The notes below the pieces were generated by a model. The model was not told the origin of the DNA and searched no databases. It was given only the letters and a program-made list of their open reading frames with translations. From assembly GCA_009760885.1 (NCBI GenBank), contig CM019701.1, positions 35,354,697 through 35,418,696 on the forward strand: a DNA stretch of 64,000 nt, written 5' to 3'. Below are positions 55,599-64,000 of this stretch, piece by piece. The stretch comes from Achatina immaculata (lineage: Eukaryota > Mollusca > Gastropoda > Stylommatophora > Achatinidae). Within the stretch, counting starts at the first letter, position 1, and every line of letters starts with the position of its first letter. Both the position numbers and the translations under genes were made by a program.

Positions 55599-56935
55599 AG
55601 AGAAGAATATCTTTCTTCCACATTCAGAAGTGAGATCGGCCGGAACTGGTTGATTTCAGTGGAATTCTGCTCCTTGGGGATGTATACTCCGTTAGCCTTT
55701 TTCCATTCCTTACATATGACTCCTTTGGTCCATGCTGTTCGTAGGAGTTTATGAAGCTTCTTTAGTACTTCAGAGCATCTTTTGTATAGTATGTAAGGAA
55801 CGCCATTTGGGCCTGGTGCTGACTTGCCTTTAGCTTTCCTTACAATGCTCTCTACTTCTTGTAAGGTTGGTGGGCTGCATTTGAATTTGCTGCCTGGTGC
55901 ACAGGGCCACACTAGACCTTTCATCTGCTCGAGAGGTGTATGCTGATTTTTATCAGAGTATGTCTTGCTCAGATGTTCTTCGAGCACCTCCTTACCTGCT
56001 TTCAGCGTACCTGATTTTGGCTGTTCAAATAACTGCTTGGCAAATCCGAAGGGATCTCTGTAGAACTTCTCTCTTGCGTATCTGGTTTCCCTCTTCCTTT
56101 TACATAGTCTTTCAGCTCTGCAAAGGGCATTGTGCTGGGATTTTAGATGCTGCCAAACCTGTCTTAGTCCTTCTTTTTCTGATTCATGTGCCTTCTTGAA
56201 CATTTTCCGGGCATGGTTCTTCTGCTGTCTTATTGCTTCTATTTTCCTCTGTCTTCTGGACTTTCTTGGTGTCACTTTTTCTCTTTTTGCCTGTTTGGTT
56301 CCAAACTCTTTGTAGCAGTGAAGATATATGATGTTACCAAATGCTTCCAGCTTTTGCTCCAGGTTTTTCCCTCTTAGCTGTTTGTCCAGTTCTTTGCATA
56401 ATCCTGCGTCTAGGTTTTCCCATATGCTTTTTGCACTTGCTGGTGGAAAGTTAACCTTGTCTCTGGTCTCGTCGGAGAGCTGCATTGCCTCCCCGCTGCC
56501 TGACTCAACCGGAATATTCTCTGTACTGTGGATTATATCCTGACAGAGGTCTTCTAATGTCTTATCTGAGACTGGCCTCACAGTGCACTGTTGAGTATTG
56601 GTCAGCAAGGAACCACCACATCCCTTCTTCGTTCTGTGTATCTTCATGCCACGTTGAGTGTTAAATTTCCTGCCACAGATGCATGGATACTCCATCCGCT
56701 GTTCTGAACTCGAATTAATTGGGGCGGGCATGGTCGTTTCCGTAAAGTCACCTGTGGATCCATCATTCTCCCCCCCCCCTTCGGTGGATCCTGGGGGCAT
56801 TTCTTCTTTTTGGACTTTGTAGCAATAGTATGTCGGCTGACAGGGTTGCTGGCCCGGACAGCCCAGTTCAGGGACGCTTTCCCAGTGAGGATTCTGGTCT
56901 TTCCCAGTGTCTGTCGGTCTCTCCCGACTGTCCAT
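55595..56935 (-). pseudogene. R2-like polyprotein, N-terminal part (zinc finger to RT fingers)
   Basis: 446 codons. Residues 85-106 form a single zinc finger (PCICGRKFNTQRGMKIHRTK: C85, C87, H100, C106), the DNA-binding module of R2-group LINEs. A basic region follows (KSRRQRKIEAIRQQKNHARK), then PFGFAKQLFEQPKSGTL and the RT entry blocks EVESIVRKAKGKSAPGPNGV, ILYKRCSEVLKK, WKKANGVYIPKEQNSTEINQ and FRPISLLNVE. Beyond LLNVE the frame is lost by an apparent one-base indel near 55617-55622. The expected continuation is found in the frame of 53454-55598. The start was chosen as the first ATG in frame; a 21-bp minisatellite (56898-56960) overlaps it. Confidence 0.85.
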
Positions 56936-56960
56936 CGGTCTTTCCCGATTGTCAATGGCA
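56898..56960. repeat. 21-bp minisatellite at the 5' end of the R2-like ORF
   Basis: Three degenerate repeats of a CGGTCTYTCCCGAYTGTCYAT-like unit (plus strand), overlapping the first codons of the polyprotein and the upstream leader. Confidence 0.65.
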
Positions 56961-57241
56961 TCACCATGCTCTATATGCAGGAAACTCTCTACCGTAGAGA
57001 GCGGAACAACAACACAACTCCTTCAGATCATCAGAGGAAGTACCCCCCCTCAGACAAGTGTTTCGGCCCTTTAAACTCCTGACACTCTAAGGGGGGTGGG
57101 CCCCTCTGGGTCATGACTCCCAGAGGTCTTGTGAGTTGTTGCTTTTTTTTCGGTCCCGGGATCGAACCCATGATCTTCCAGTTGCCACACGTCTTTAGCG
57201 ATTTAGCTATGGAGGACTGGTATTGGTTGTGGCGAATGAAA

Positions 57242-57424
57242 TTACTTATGCTCCCAATGCTTGTTTCGCATACTCCACAGCCAGCATGAGGCCTTTTCTG
57301 CTGTTTCTGAAAGGCTTCTCAATGCCCTTGCTCTTGCTTGTCCCTTTATGCCCAGTTGCTTACATAGGTCATATGCTGATGTTGCTATGAATCCTCTTGT
57401 TCCCACTTCTACAGCTATCACTAT
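57242..57424 (-). pseudogene. R2-like endonuclease C-terminal stub (truncated tandem copy)
   Basis: About 60 codons, VIAVEVGTRGFIATSAYDLC to the common C-terminus, identical to the full copy except for an Ala to Thr change. It belongs to the 5'-truncated first unit of the tandem. The longer frame that seems to extend to 57607 reads through the junction into antisense family C sequence and is meaningless. Confidence 0.85.
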
Positions 57425-57867
57425 AGAATATACCTCCAACAGCTTTATGGTACAAAATGGAGTAAAGCAGGAATCTGTACTATAACCAACATTATTTATT
57501 TTATCAGTAGACTGGTTAATGAAGGAGGCAACAACAGATAAAACACAGATGATTACAGTGGACACTCGACACAGTGCTGGAGGACCTTGACTTTTGTCTG
57601 CTGTCAAGCAGTCACAAAGATATGCAAGATAAAATAAAGAAGCTAGCTCGGAATGGTAACAATATAGGATTAAAGATCAATGTAGGAAATACAAAGTTAA
57701 TGAAACAAAATGCGAACAACAGAAATGTACTCAGAGTAGATAGTAAGTTCGTGGAGGAGGTAAACGAATTTGTATATCTTGGTAGTAGAGTAGTAGAAGA
57801 TGGAGACGGCACAGAGGACATCAATAACAGACTTATTAGAGCAAACCAGGATTTTACAATGCTGCAG
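57425..57867 (+). pseudogene. Family C copy 2 RT segment between insertions
   Basis: Sequence resumes with TACCTCCAACAGCTTTATGG, matching copy 1 after the insertion point. It encodes VLEDLDF followed by a deleted motif C (the FADDI codons are missing before CLLSSSHKDMQDKI), then LKINVGNTKLMKQNANNRNV and VNEFVYLGSRVVEDGDGTED. The catalytic Asp pair is therefore gone in this copy. Confidence 0.75.
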
Positions 57868-58871
57868 TCAGTCAGTCATTTGCATGTCCCTTGCAGAACT
57901 TTGTCTCCCTAACAGCTCTCCTGTAGACCTCTCGGTTGTAAGCAAAATGTCCTGCTGCTGAAGCATCCATGTGCAGATTATCAATGATGTCTTGTAGCCA
58001 TCTTCGCCTTGGTCTTCCTCTCTTTCTTTTTCCCATTATGTATCCTTCCAATACGGTCTTTTCCAAATTATCATGACCTTTAATGAATCCAAAATATTTC
58101 AGTTTTCTCTGTTTAATCCTCTTCACTAGCCAGTATTCTTCAATATTATGTTCTTTTAGCATGGATATATTTCTCCTTTTTTGTGTACATGATATTTGAA
58201 GAACTCTTCCATAGCATTTACATTAAAGGGCATTTATGCGTTTCTCAGCTGTTTTGTTAAGTGTCCATGTCTCACAGGCATATGTTGCAATGGGAAAGAT
58301 GCATGCCACTTATTTTAAAAACTTTATTTTTTAGTTCTGTCTGTTCCTCTCCACAGATTCTTTAGTTGTTTTATTTTTTAAAGAGCGATAGAATTTATTT
58401 CCCTCATTGTATCTCCATTATTAGTTAGTAATGATCCAAGATATTCAAAACTCTTCACCTCTTCCAATTTTTCCTCATTGATACATATTTCAGCTGTTTT
58501 ATTTGTTTTGTCAGTTGTTATCAATTTAGTTTTCTTCGCATTACGATAGAGGTTTTGCTCTTCATTATTCTTACTAACGGACATAATTAGTTTTTCCATC
58601 CCTTTTTGTGTTGTGGTCATTAATACTGTGTCATCAGCATATCTAATCTCCTGTATTTCATAAACACAAATCTTTCTGGCATCATAATATTCCTTGTCTA
58701 CATCTTCTCTAACATTCCTCATTATATTTTCAGTACACAAGTTAAATAAGTACGGCGACAGTATGCACCTCTGACGGACCCCTTGTTTTATGTCAAACCA
58801 AGTTGTTGTTTCACCATTTATTCTCACTGCTGCCTATTGGTCTAGATACAGCAGTGATATTAATTGTATCA
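57868..58871 (-). mobile_element. 5'-truncated family A LINE, TGAC-tail, with TSD
   Basis: A 1,004-bp minus-strand copy inside family C, flanked by AATGCTGCAG at 57858-57867 and 58872-58881. The tail is TCAGTCAGTCATTTGCATG on the plus strand, the TGAC type. It encodes RINGETTTWFDIKQGVRQRC, EIQEIRYADDTVLMTTTQKG (YADD intact) and the C-terminus WLVKRIKQRKLKYFGFIKGH, over several frames. Confidence 0.9.
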
Positions 58872-59080
58872 AATGCTGCAGACTATATTGAAATCTAAAA
58901 AACTAAGCATGAAGATGAAAATCAGGGTATTTAAGAATAATGTTCTAAGTGTACTGCTCTATGGAAGAGAATGCTGAAAAATCACCATAACTACAGAAAA
59001 GAATTCTCTCCAGACTAAATGTTTACGAAGAATTATAATAATATTTTGGCCAAACATCGTAAGAAATAGCATCTTGTTGG

Positions 59081-59312
59081 CCTAATTAAACGTCATGATA
59101 ATCTAAAGAAGACCGTATTGGAAGGGTACATAATAGAAAAAAGAAAGAGAGGAAGACCAAGGCGAAGATGGCTGCAAGACATCGTTGATGATCTGTAAAT
59201 GGATGCATCAGCATCAGGCCATCTTGCTCACAACCGAGAGGTCTACAGGAGTGCTGTTAGAGAAGCAAAGTTCCGCAAGGGACATGCAAATGAATGAATG
59301 AATGAATGAATG
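59081..59312 (+). mobile_element. Family A LINE 3' fragment, TGAA-tail
   Basis: About 230 bp (CTAATTAAACGTCATGATAA to ATGCAAATGAATGAATGAAT) interrupt family C between AACATC-TTGTTGG and AGAAATGCAGATGAAGCC. It encodes the last ~60 codons (KRKRGRPRRRWLQDIVDDL) plus the tail. No clear TSD. Confidence 0.8.
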
Positions 59313-59597
59313 GTAGAAATGCAGATGAAGCCACTGACATCAATTATTGAGGAAAGACGCTGGTGATGGTTGGAACATGTACTTCGGATAACTGACGACT
59401 CACTTCCAAAAATAGCACTAAGATGGACACTACAGGGGACCAGAAGTTAGGATAGACCAAAGAGACGTAGAGAAGAACACAGAGAGGATGTTGAGCAATA
59501 GAGGGCTCACTTGGGCAAGAGCAGAAAGGAAGGCAAAGGACAGGTGTTTGTGGAAAACCCTTGCGGACGCCACATATGCCTTGGGCACTTAAGGTTC

Positions 59598-59620
59598 AGA
59601 GAGAGAGAGAGAGAGAGAGA
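59598..59620. repeat. (GA)n tail of family C
   Basis: A pure GA run directly after GGTTCA, the 3' end of the family C LINE. Copy 1 has the same tail, shorter, at about 45022. Confidence 0.85.
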
Positions 59621-59824
59621 GAGTTATTCTCGAGGTTGGTCTAGTGCAATATAGAGTTAGACATTTTCTGTCACAATTTGTGAAGAAAATAACGCTAGAG
59701 TTTGATTTTGTTAACAATGATTATGTGCTTCAATGATGAAACCAACGAATTTATGTGCTGTCTTATTCCAAGTGATATTTTAAACAATCCATCTGTGCTC
59801 TTACAAGCTGTGTCTGTAAAGTAG

Positions 59825-60565
59825 TGAGACTGATTCAACAAAATTCGATCTGTTCAAGATATACTTACACATACTTAAAATTCTTGGAAATAACAACTTT
59901 GAGCATAAATACACCTTTGTCAGCGGTTCTGTCACGCGTCGTAGCTCGCCTGGAAGTCTTGAAAGAGGATCTTCTCAAAGCACTCGTCACGGCACTTTGC
60001 CCGTCACTAACAGTCCCAAAATGGTGGCCTTTCAACCTTGATTTCAGCCGGAGAAACACAAAGAAGTCAGCAGGGACCAAGTTCGGGCTGTAGGGATGCT
60101 GGCATAGCTTGGCACGGTTTGTTTCGCCTAAAACTCTCTCATTAGCAGCGACGCATGGCTCGGTGCATTGTCATGATGAAGAACTTAGGTGCTGGCGATC
60201 TCCGGGTGGACGCGAGCGACTCTGTTCTTCGGTCGTTTAAGCAGTTCCACGCAAAATGCTGCCCTGACCATTTGTCCGGAACACCTTTAGAGTAAAAAAA
60301 ATGAGCATTTATTTTATCTTCGATTTGCACATTCGAGCCTTCTTTTGATCGAGAAGACTTGGTAGTGTGCCAATCAGAGCTCTGTGTTTTCGTCTCCGGA
60401 TCCTCTTGTGTTACCGAAGCACTTGTGCTTTCGACAAAGCATCCTTCTCGTAGGCTTTCTGTATCACAGCAGATGTCTCGGTCGTAGATTTTTCAAGTTT
60501 AACACAAAACTTTATCGCTGCTCGACACTCCTCTGTATTTTGACCCTTACGCGACGCTTAAACAG
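59825..60565 (-). pseudogene. mariner-family transposase, degenerate but nearly whole
   Basis: Reading the minus strand over several frames: IKFCVKLEKSTTETSAVIQK, AYEKDALSKAQVL and HKRIRRR (helix-turn-helix region), then a deletion-rich middle. After it come KGVPDKWSGQHFAWNCLNDR, FIMTMHRAMRRC (degenerate HHDNAPSH block) and PYSPNLVPADFFVFLRLK-type sequence followed by SRLKGHHFGT. This is a different mariner lineage from the TIR-bearing copies at 6.9 and 22.4 kb. TIRs were not located. Confidence 0.7.
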
Positions 60566-61960
60566 CTGTCCACTTCGCAGGCGATCCGCACTCTGTAAAA
60601 GCTCAGAGCCAAATTACGAGATGTCGACCCTTTACCTAAAATACGCCACTAACCTTCGGGCCCAGAGAATCTCCCCCCTCCCCCCACCCCGGGGCCTTGC
60701 TAACTGTCTCAATAAAATAAGTCTCATTACTTACTGTACACACCTTGTATTTGTCAGGATTAAATGGATTCAGCGAACCTTTCAGCGGACTTAGTCATGT
60801 GAATGTTGTTAATATTTGTGAAACCTGTTTCTAGAAATCAGGACTGGGTGTGCATGATGATAATGCCCTCATTCATCAGAGAACACTTCTTCTACATCAA
60901 TATATAAATCAAAACTTCAAATCATTAAATAATTCAGAACCCTACTTTATTAAAACAGGCAGTATTCAAACAAAATTCAACAACATCAGTGATTCAAGTC
61001 GATGAATTATAAGACAAAATTATTCAGAGAACACTTCAACTTCTTCAATAAATAATAATTCACAACCATACTTTGTTATACTAGAACATCATCCTGAAGA
61101 GTTACAATGACTTTTTGCAGATGGAAATGAAGACACTATATGCGAAGATGACAAAAACGAACACCGGAAGGCTCTCCCACGACAGCGACTATCAGATGAC
61201 TTAGTTGTAATGGAAGAACAATTGCAGTGGTCTGAAGATAATGATTACAATGCCGAAAGAAGCAACTCGTGGTATTTGGGAAAATTCCAGAATCATAAAT
61301 GCAGCTGCTGTTTAGAAATCTAGCACTCATAAAACAACAGAAAACTAGGTATTTTTTTAAATACTAGTAAAAGCACATAAAGATTGTAAAAGCAACAAAG
61401 AAAACTCTCATTCGGACCCCATGCTGTTTGGTTACGCCAGTGGAGAAGTGAATACTTTACTTTGACGAACTACCAATATACAATCAAAGACCGAGATAAC
61501 ATAATTCTTCCACGGAACCCAACAAATCTTGGAAAAGACCAGAGCTGGGCATTACCTGACTTTTTCAAAGAAATTAATCTTTCGAGTATCCATTTAATGG
61601 AACCAAATCCTTGGCAAGTGTGAGTGATGATTTGCAAATAAGACAATGACATTTTCTCATGCTCTTCCACGTCTCCACACAGAACTGATATTAATCTTTG
61701 AACTACTATTTAACCTAGCGTTCACATAAAAATAAAAAAAACCGAACCGCAGTGAATGAAGTAAATCTAGAAGCAGTGATTACAGGTAAAAAGAAAAAAA
61801 TACAGCATTATAGCAGCAAAAATTTTATTAGAGGATACTAATATGTTTTCTTTTTCATTGTATACATAGTATTACATATTCATAGTATTATATATTAGTC
61901 ATTCGGTTTATTAAACCGGTGGTACCGACTTCAAGTCTCCGCAGTGGGATTTTTTCTGAT
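60566..61960. other. Region without recognised genes
   Basis: About 1.4 kb. A stop-free plus-strand run near 61105-61323 (LFADGNEDTICEDDKNEHRK, then EQLQWSEDNDYNAERSNSWY) and another near 61465-61620 (DRDNIILPRNPTNLGKDQSW) look protein-like. They have no start codon and no family I recognise; they may be remnants of one old element. Confidence 0.35.
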
Positions 61961-61964
61961 ACAC

Positions 61965-62137
61965 ACCCGAAAGATAGGAAGACCAAGGCGAAGGTGGCTG
62001 CAAGACATCGTTGATAATCTGCACATGGATGCATCAGCAACAGGGCATCTTACTTACAACCGAGAGGCCTACAGGAGAGCTGTTAAGGAGGCAAAGTTCC
62101 ACAAAGGACATGCAAATGACTGACTGACTGACACCAA
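61965..62137 (+). mobile_element. Family A LINE 3' fragment, TGAC-tail
   Basis: RKIGRPRRRWLQDIVDNLHM-type coding end and ATGCAAATGACTGACTGACTGAC tail. Only the last ~170 bp of the element remain. Confidence 0.85.
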
Positions 62138-62620
62138 AAAGGCCCGAGATCCACTCAGACTCTAAACATGTGTACCAGAGAAATCTGGGAAGGTAAATGC
62201 GGCCAAGCACATCACACTTTCATGTGCCGAAGGTCATGGAAATACAATGCCTAATACCGTGTCCCCAGTGTGCCTTGATAGCATAAAAACGAGGATTATA
62301 CTAATATGCTCATCAACGTTAACAAATAAAATCAGCACAGTAATAAATATATGGCCACTGTGGTTTAAATGGCTTATCAAAACTGAATGAATAAATGCTT
62401 TAATGTGTATTGTAAAAGAAAGTGGAGGTGGGTGGCGTGTAGGTTACGGACAACCGTGGAGCGCCACGGCGCGATAATGGTGTTGTTTTGATGCCAGGAT
62501 TTTGAAACAAACTCTTCCGCTACTACACGCCATCCCGTGTACTCTGTTGTAAGGTAAGTAAAGGTTCTACTAATCGTAGTATCCCCTGCAATAAATCACT
62601 GACGGTAAAGAAATGGAGGA
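62138..62620. other. Unassigned spacer
   Basis: No supported feature. Confidence 0.35.
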
Positions 62621-62624
62621 CAAC

Positions 62625-62848
62625 CACACATGGAGCAGATGAACAAGTAGAGCAAAAATATTCAGGAGAATAGAGTTATTCTCGCCCCCGTGTGGTATCC
62701 GGCACCTGGGCACATACCTAGGTACCAAAGAATGGGACCACTGTACCCTACCACACATGACCGTAAAAGGCGACTATGGAGGGTTCAGCATAGGGCAAGC
62801 AACCCAGTAAACAAAATCCATCAGACTGCAGCAGAAACGGAAACAAGG
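62625..62848 (+). mobile_element. Family C LINE 5' UTR fragment
   Basis: Matches 50685-50905 almost base for base (GGAGCAGATGAACAAGTAGA, GGGACCACTGTACCCTACCA, CATCAGACTGCAGCAGAAAC), except for a short insertion after GGGCACATA. The match ends at GGAAACAAGGGG, where unrelated LINE sequence starts. It is therefore a 5'-end-only (3'-truncated or recombined) copy, which is unusual for LINEs. Confidence 0.8.
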
Positions 62849-62849
62849 G

Positions 62850-63460
62850 GTAGTTCATGGATGGCTATGGCAAAAAAATCCATTAGTGTTGTGTGAGCTG
62901 TGGAGGATATTGCAAAAAGAGAGGAGCAGATAAGAGATGATATCAACAGCCTCGCCAGAGTGGTCATCACCGCGCTTGGCAGAAAATATAGAGAATGCAT
63001 AAGGCGACAAGGCTTGTTTATGCTCACACTCAGTCATATGACCCAGTCATCTTCACGGACGGTTCCATGCTGCGAGGCAAAAAAAAGTAAATGGGGCTTC
63101 GTTGTCTTTAGGCGAGGCAGACTGATGGCATAGAAAGCAGGGGCCTCTTTTACAACGACATCGAGCACAAGGATGGAAAAAGAGGTAGTGACCAAGGCTC
63201 TGTCATGGATAGTTCGGCAGGATGATACACACGGGTGTGGCGGTGACGGCCGTTTCGCAAGATAGAGAGGGGTTTGCTGCGTCATTAATAGGTTCAGCTT
63301 TTGCGACAATCCAGTGTCACCAGGGTGTCGTGGATATAATGTCCACGGCATACAAGAGTGAGAGGCAATGAGGTAGCCGATCGTGTTGCCCGTAACGTTA
63401 TTGCAATAGATTTGATTCCTATGGATACTACGGATGTCGGTGGCCGAGGAACTGGTGCAT
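62850..63460 (+). pseudogene. LINE RNase H domain fragment
   Basis: Frames read ALGRKYRECIRRQGL, then DPVIFTDGSMLRGKKSKWGF and VVFRRGRLMA, continuing KAGASFTTTSSTRMEKEVVT and ALSWIVRQ. The pattern TDGS (first catalytic Asp), followed by GWG/WGF and the S-RMEVEAVT helix with the catalytic Glu, is a type 1 RNase H as found after the RT in some LINE clades. It degrades the RNA strand of the RNA-DNA hybrid. The rest is broken by frameshifts. Confidence 0.6.
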
Positions 63461-63469
63461 GAGGAGGAC

Positions 63470-64000
63470 AGGAAATATGCCGATAATATACATCAATATA
63501 CATGTGAACTTAGATGAAGTTACACTGAATGAAACTGAAACAGCAGTGAATCTAATGGCTAACAACAAAGCTGCGGGTGAAGATGAAATAACAGTCGAAA
63601 TATTAAAAGCTATTAACAGTAACAACATGAGCCAATTACAACGAATATTTAATAAAATTTGGAAAGAAGAAAAGTCCCTTCTATATGGAAAAAGGGAATC
63701 GTTGTTAAAATGCCTTAAAAGGCAACCTCAGTGATTGCAGTAACTGGAGAGGTGTAACCTTACTCTCAGTTGTGTCAAAGGTGATTCTGAATAGAACTAA
63801 GGACGTAGTGGATACTTCAAAGAGAGAAGAACAGGCAGGATTTCGAAAAGGGAGAAGCTGTCTCGATCAGATCTTTACTCTAAGAATAATACTTGAAGAA
63901 CATATTGAAAAGCAGAAATCGTTAATCCTGAACTTTCTTAGACTTTAAAAAAGCATTTGATAGCATACACAGATATTCATTGTGGAGAATTTTAAGACTA
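63470..64000 (+). pseudogene. LINE RT fragment, cut by the window end
   Basis: The plus strand has LNETETAVNLMANNKAAGED, EITVEILKAINSNNMSQLQR, IFNKIWKEEK, then shifted frames with KGNLSDCSNWRGVTLLSVVS, REEQAGFRKGRSCLDQIFTL and a motif A start (DFKKAFDSIH-like at 63943-63975). It resembles the family C RT but is clearly another family. It lies after an RNase H block, which would normally come after the RT, so the two belong to different element copies. Confidence 0.7.

Larger units (their letters stand above)
53184..57424 (-). mobile_element. R2-like LINE: full-length copy plus truncated copy in head-to-tail tandem
   Basis: On the minus strand the unit reads, 5' to 3': a truncated copy 57424-56974 (end of the endonuclease plus the whole 3' UTR), then a second copy 56973-53184 with polyprotein and 3' UTR. 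The last ~450 bp of the two copies (53187-53634 and 56974-57421) are nearly identical. The 3' terminus is a CTCTCTAC/GTAGAGAG hairpin. The tandem splits family C copy 2 at the same position where copy 1 is continuous. 5' to the first ATG there are only about 40 bp before the junction. Confidence 0.85.
50680..59620 (+). mobile_element. RTE-like LINE family C, copy 2, hosting nested insertions
   Basis: The 5' UTR begins near 50685 (GGAGCAGATGAACAAGTAGAG) and the 3' end is CTTGGGCACTTAAGGTTCAG with a (GA) tail at 59598-59620. Its own segments are 50685-51081, 51314-53183, 57425-57867, 58872-59080 and 59313-59620, adding up to about 3.2 kb. They are colinear with copy 1. Insertions inside it: family B 3' fragment, R2-like tandem, and two family A 3' fragments. 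The coding region has many frameshifts. Confidence 0.85.
58872..59620 (+). pseudogene. Family C copy 2 C-terminal RT segment and 3' end
   Basis: Resumes with GACTATATTGAAATCTAAAA. Scattered frames give NNVLSVLLYGRE, then, after a small family A insertion, MQMKPLTSIIEERRW, IALRW and KGRPK-like pieces. It ends CACATATGCCTTGGGCACTT and a (GA) tail. Confidence 0.7.

Noticed and set aside
57242..57607. 121-codon minus-strand frame ending in the R2-like C-terminus
   Set aside because: Only the part below 57424 is R2-like; the rest reads antisense family C sequence across the insertion joint.

Overview
This window is eukaryotic (metazoan) genomic DNA with moderately low GC, and it is made almost entirely of transposable elements. 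There is no operon structure, no rRNA or functional tRNA gene, and no CRISPR array. The organism is most likely an invertebrate. The mix is RTE-like LINEs with an AP endonuclease and microsatellite tails, Penelope-like elements with a GIY-YIG domain, an R2-like LINE, mariner relics and tRNA-derived SINEs. It would fit a cephalopod or another mollusc, but an arthropod cannot be excluded from sequence reading alone.

Layout. 1-0.9 kb: GC-richer DNA with two short tandem duplications and possible LTR-like ends. 1.2-5.0 kb: a LINE 3' end (family D) carrying a full-length 3.36-kb RTE-like element (family A, minus strand) bounded by a 10-bp target-site duplication (TSD). 5-8.3 kb: four fragmentary mariner transposases. 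8.4-10.4 kb: a Penelope-like 3' region split by an unrelated 1.13-kb insert. 11.8-12.1 kb: a 3' end of the R2-like LINE with a SINE inside it. 14.3-21.5 kb: LINE families E, B and C. 21.8-28.7 kb: family A pieces, a mariner with both terminal inverted repeats, a perfectly palindromic SINE pair, and LINE families G and E. 28.9-34.3 kb: several inverted Penelope-like pairs. 34.3-39.1 kb: the only stretch that looks like host gene, two phase-compatible minus-strand exons of an unidentified membrane protein. 39.6-45.0 kb: a young 5'-truncated family A copy, a tRNA-type SINE and a family C copy. 45.2-50.5 kb: a second near-full-length family A copy interrupted by a 1.9-kb Penelope fold-back. 50.7-59.6 kb: one family C element carrying at least four later insertions, including a head-to-tail R2-like tandem. 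59.8-64 kb: mariner relic, LINE pieces, an RNase H domain and an RT fragment running off the end.

How it fits together. Nearly every reading frame is a broken retroelement gene. The best preserved are the R2-like polyprotein (two long frames separated by one apparent single-base frameshift), a 406-residue family B reverse transcriptase, a 310-residue family A RT piece and a 164-residue Penelope GIY-YIG piece. Nested insertions with readable TSDs allow a relative chronology.

The most unusual recurring signal is inverted (fold-back) duplication of retroelement 3' parts. It occurs in Penelope-like elements, in a tRNA-derived SINE and in one LINE, and in two cases the whole inverted unit sits inside a single TSD. 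A second unusual feature is an R2-like LINE whose 3' UTR contains a tRNA-like segment and which is arranged as a truncated plus full-length tandem. I found no clear undescribed defence or enzymatic system; the candidates of interest are these retroelement architectures.
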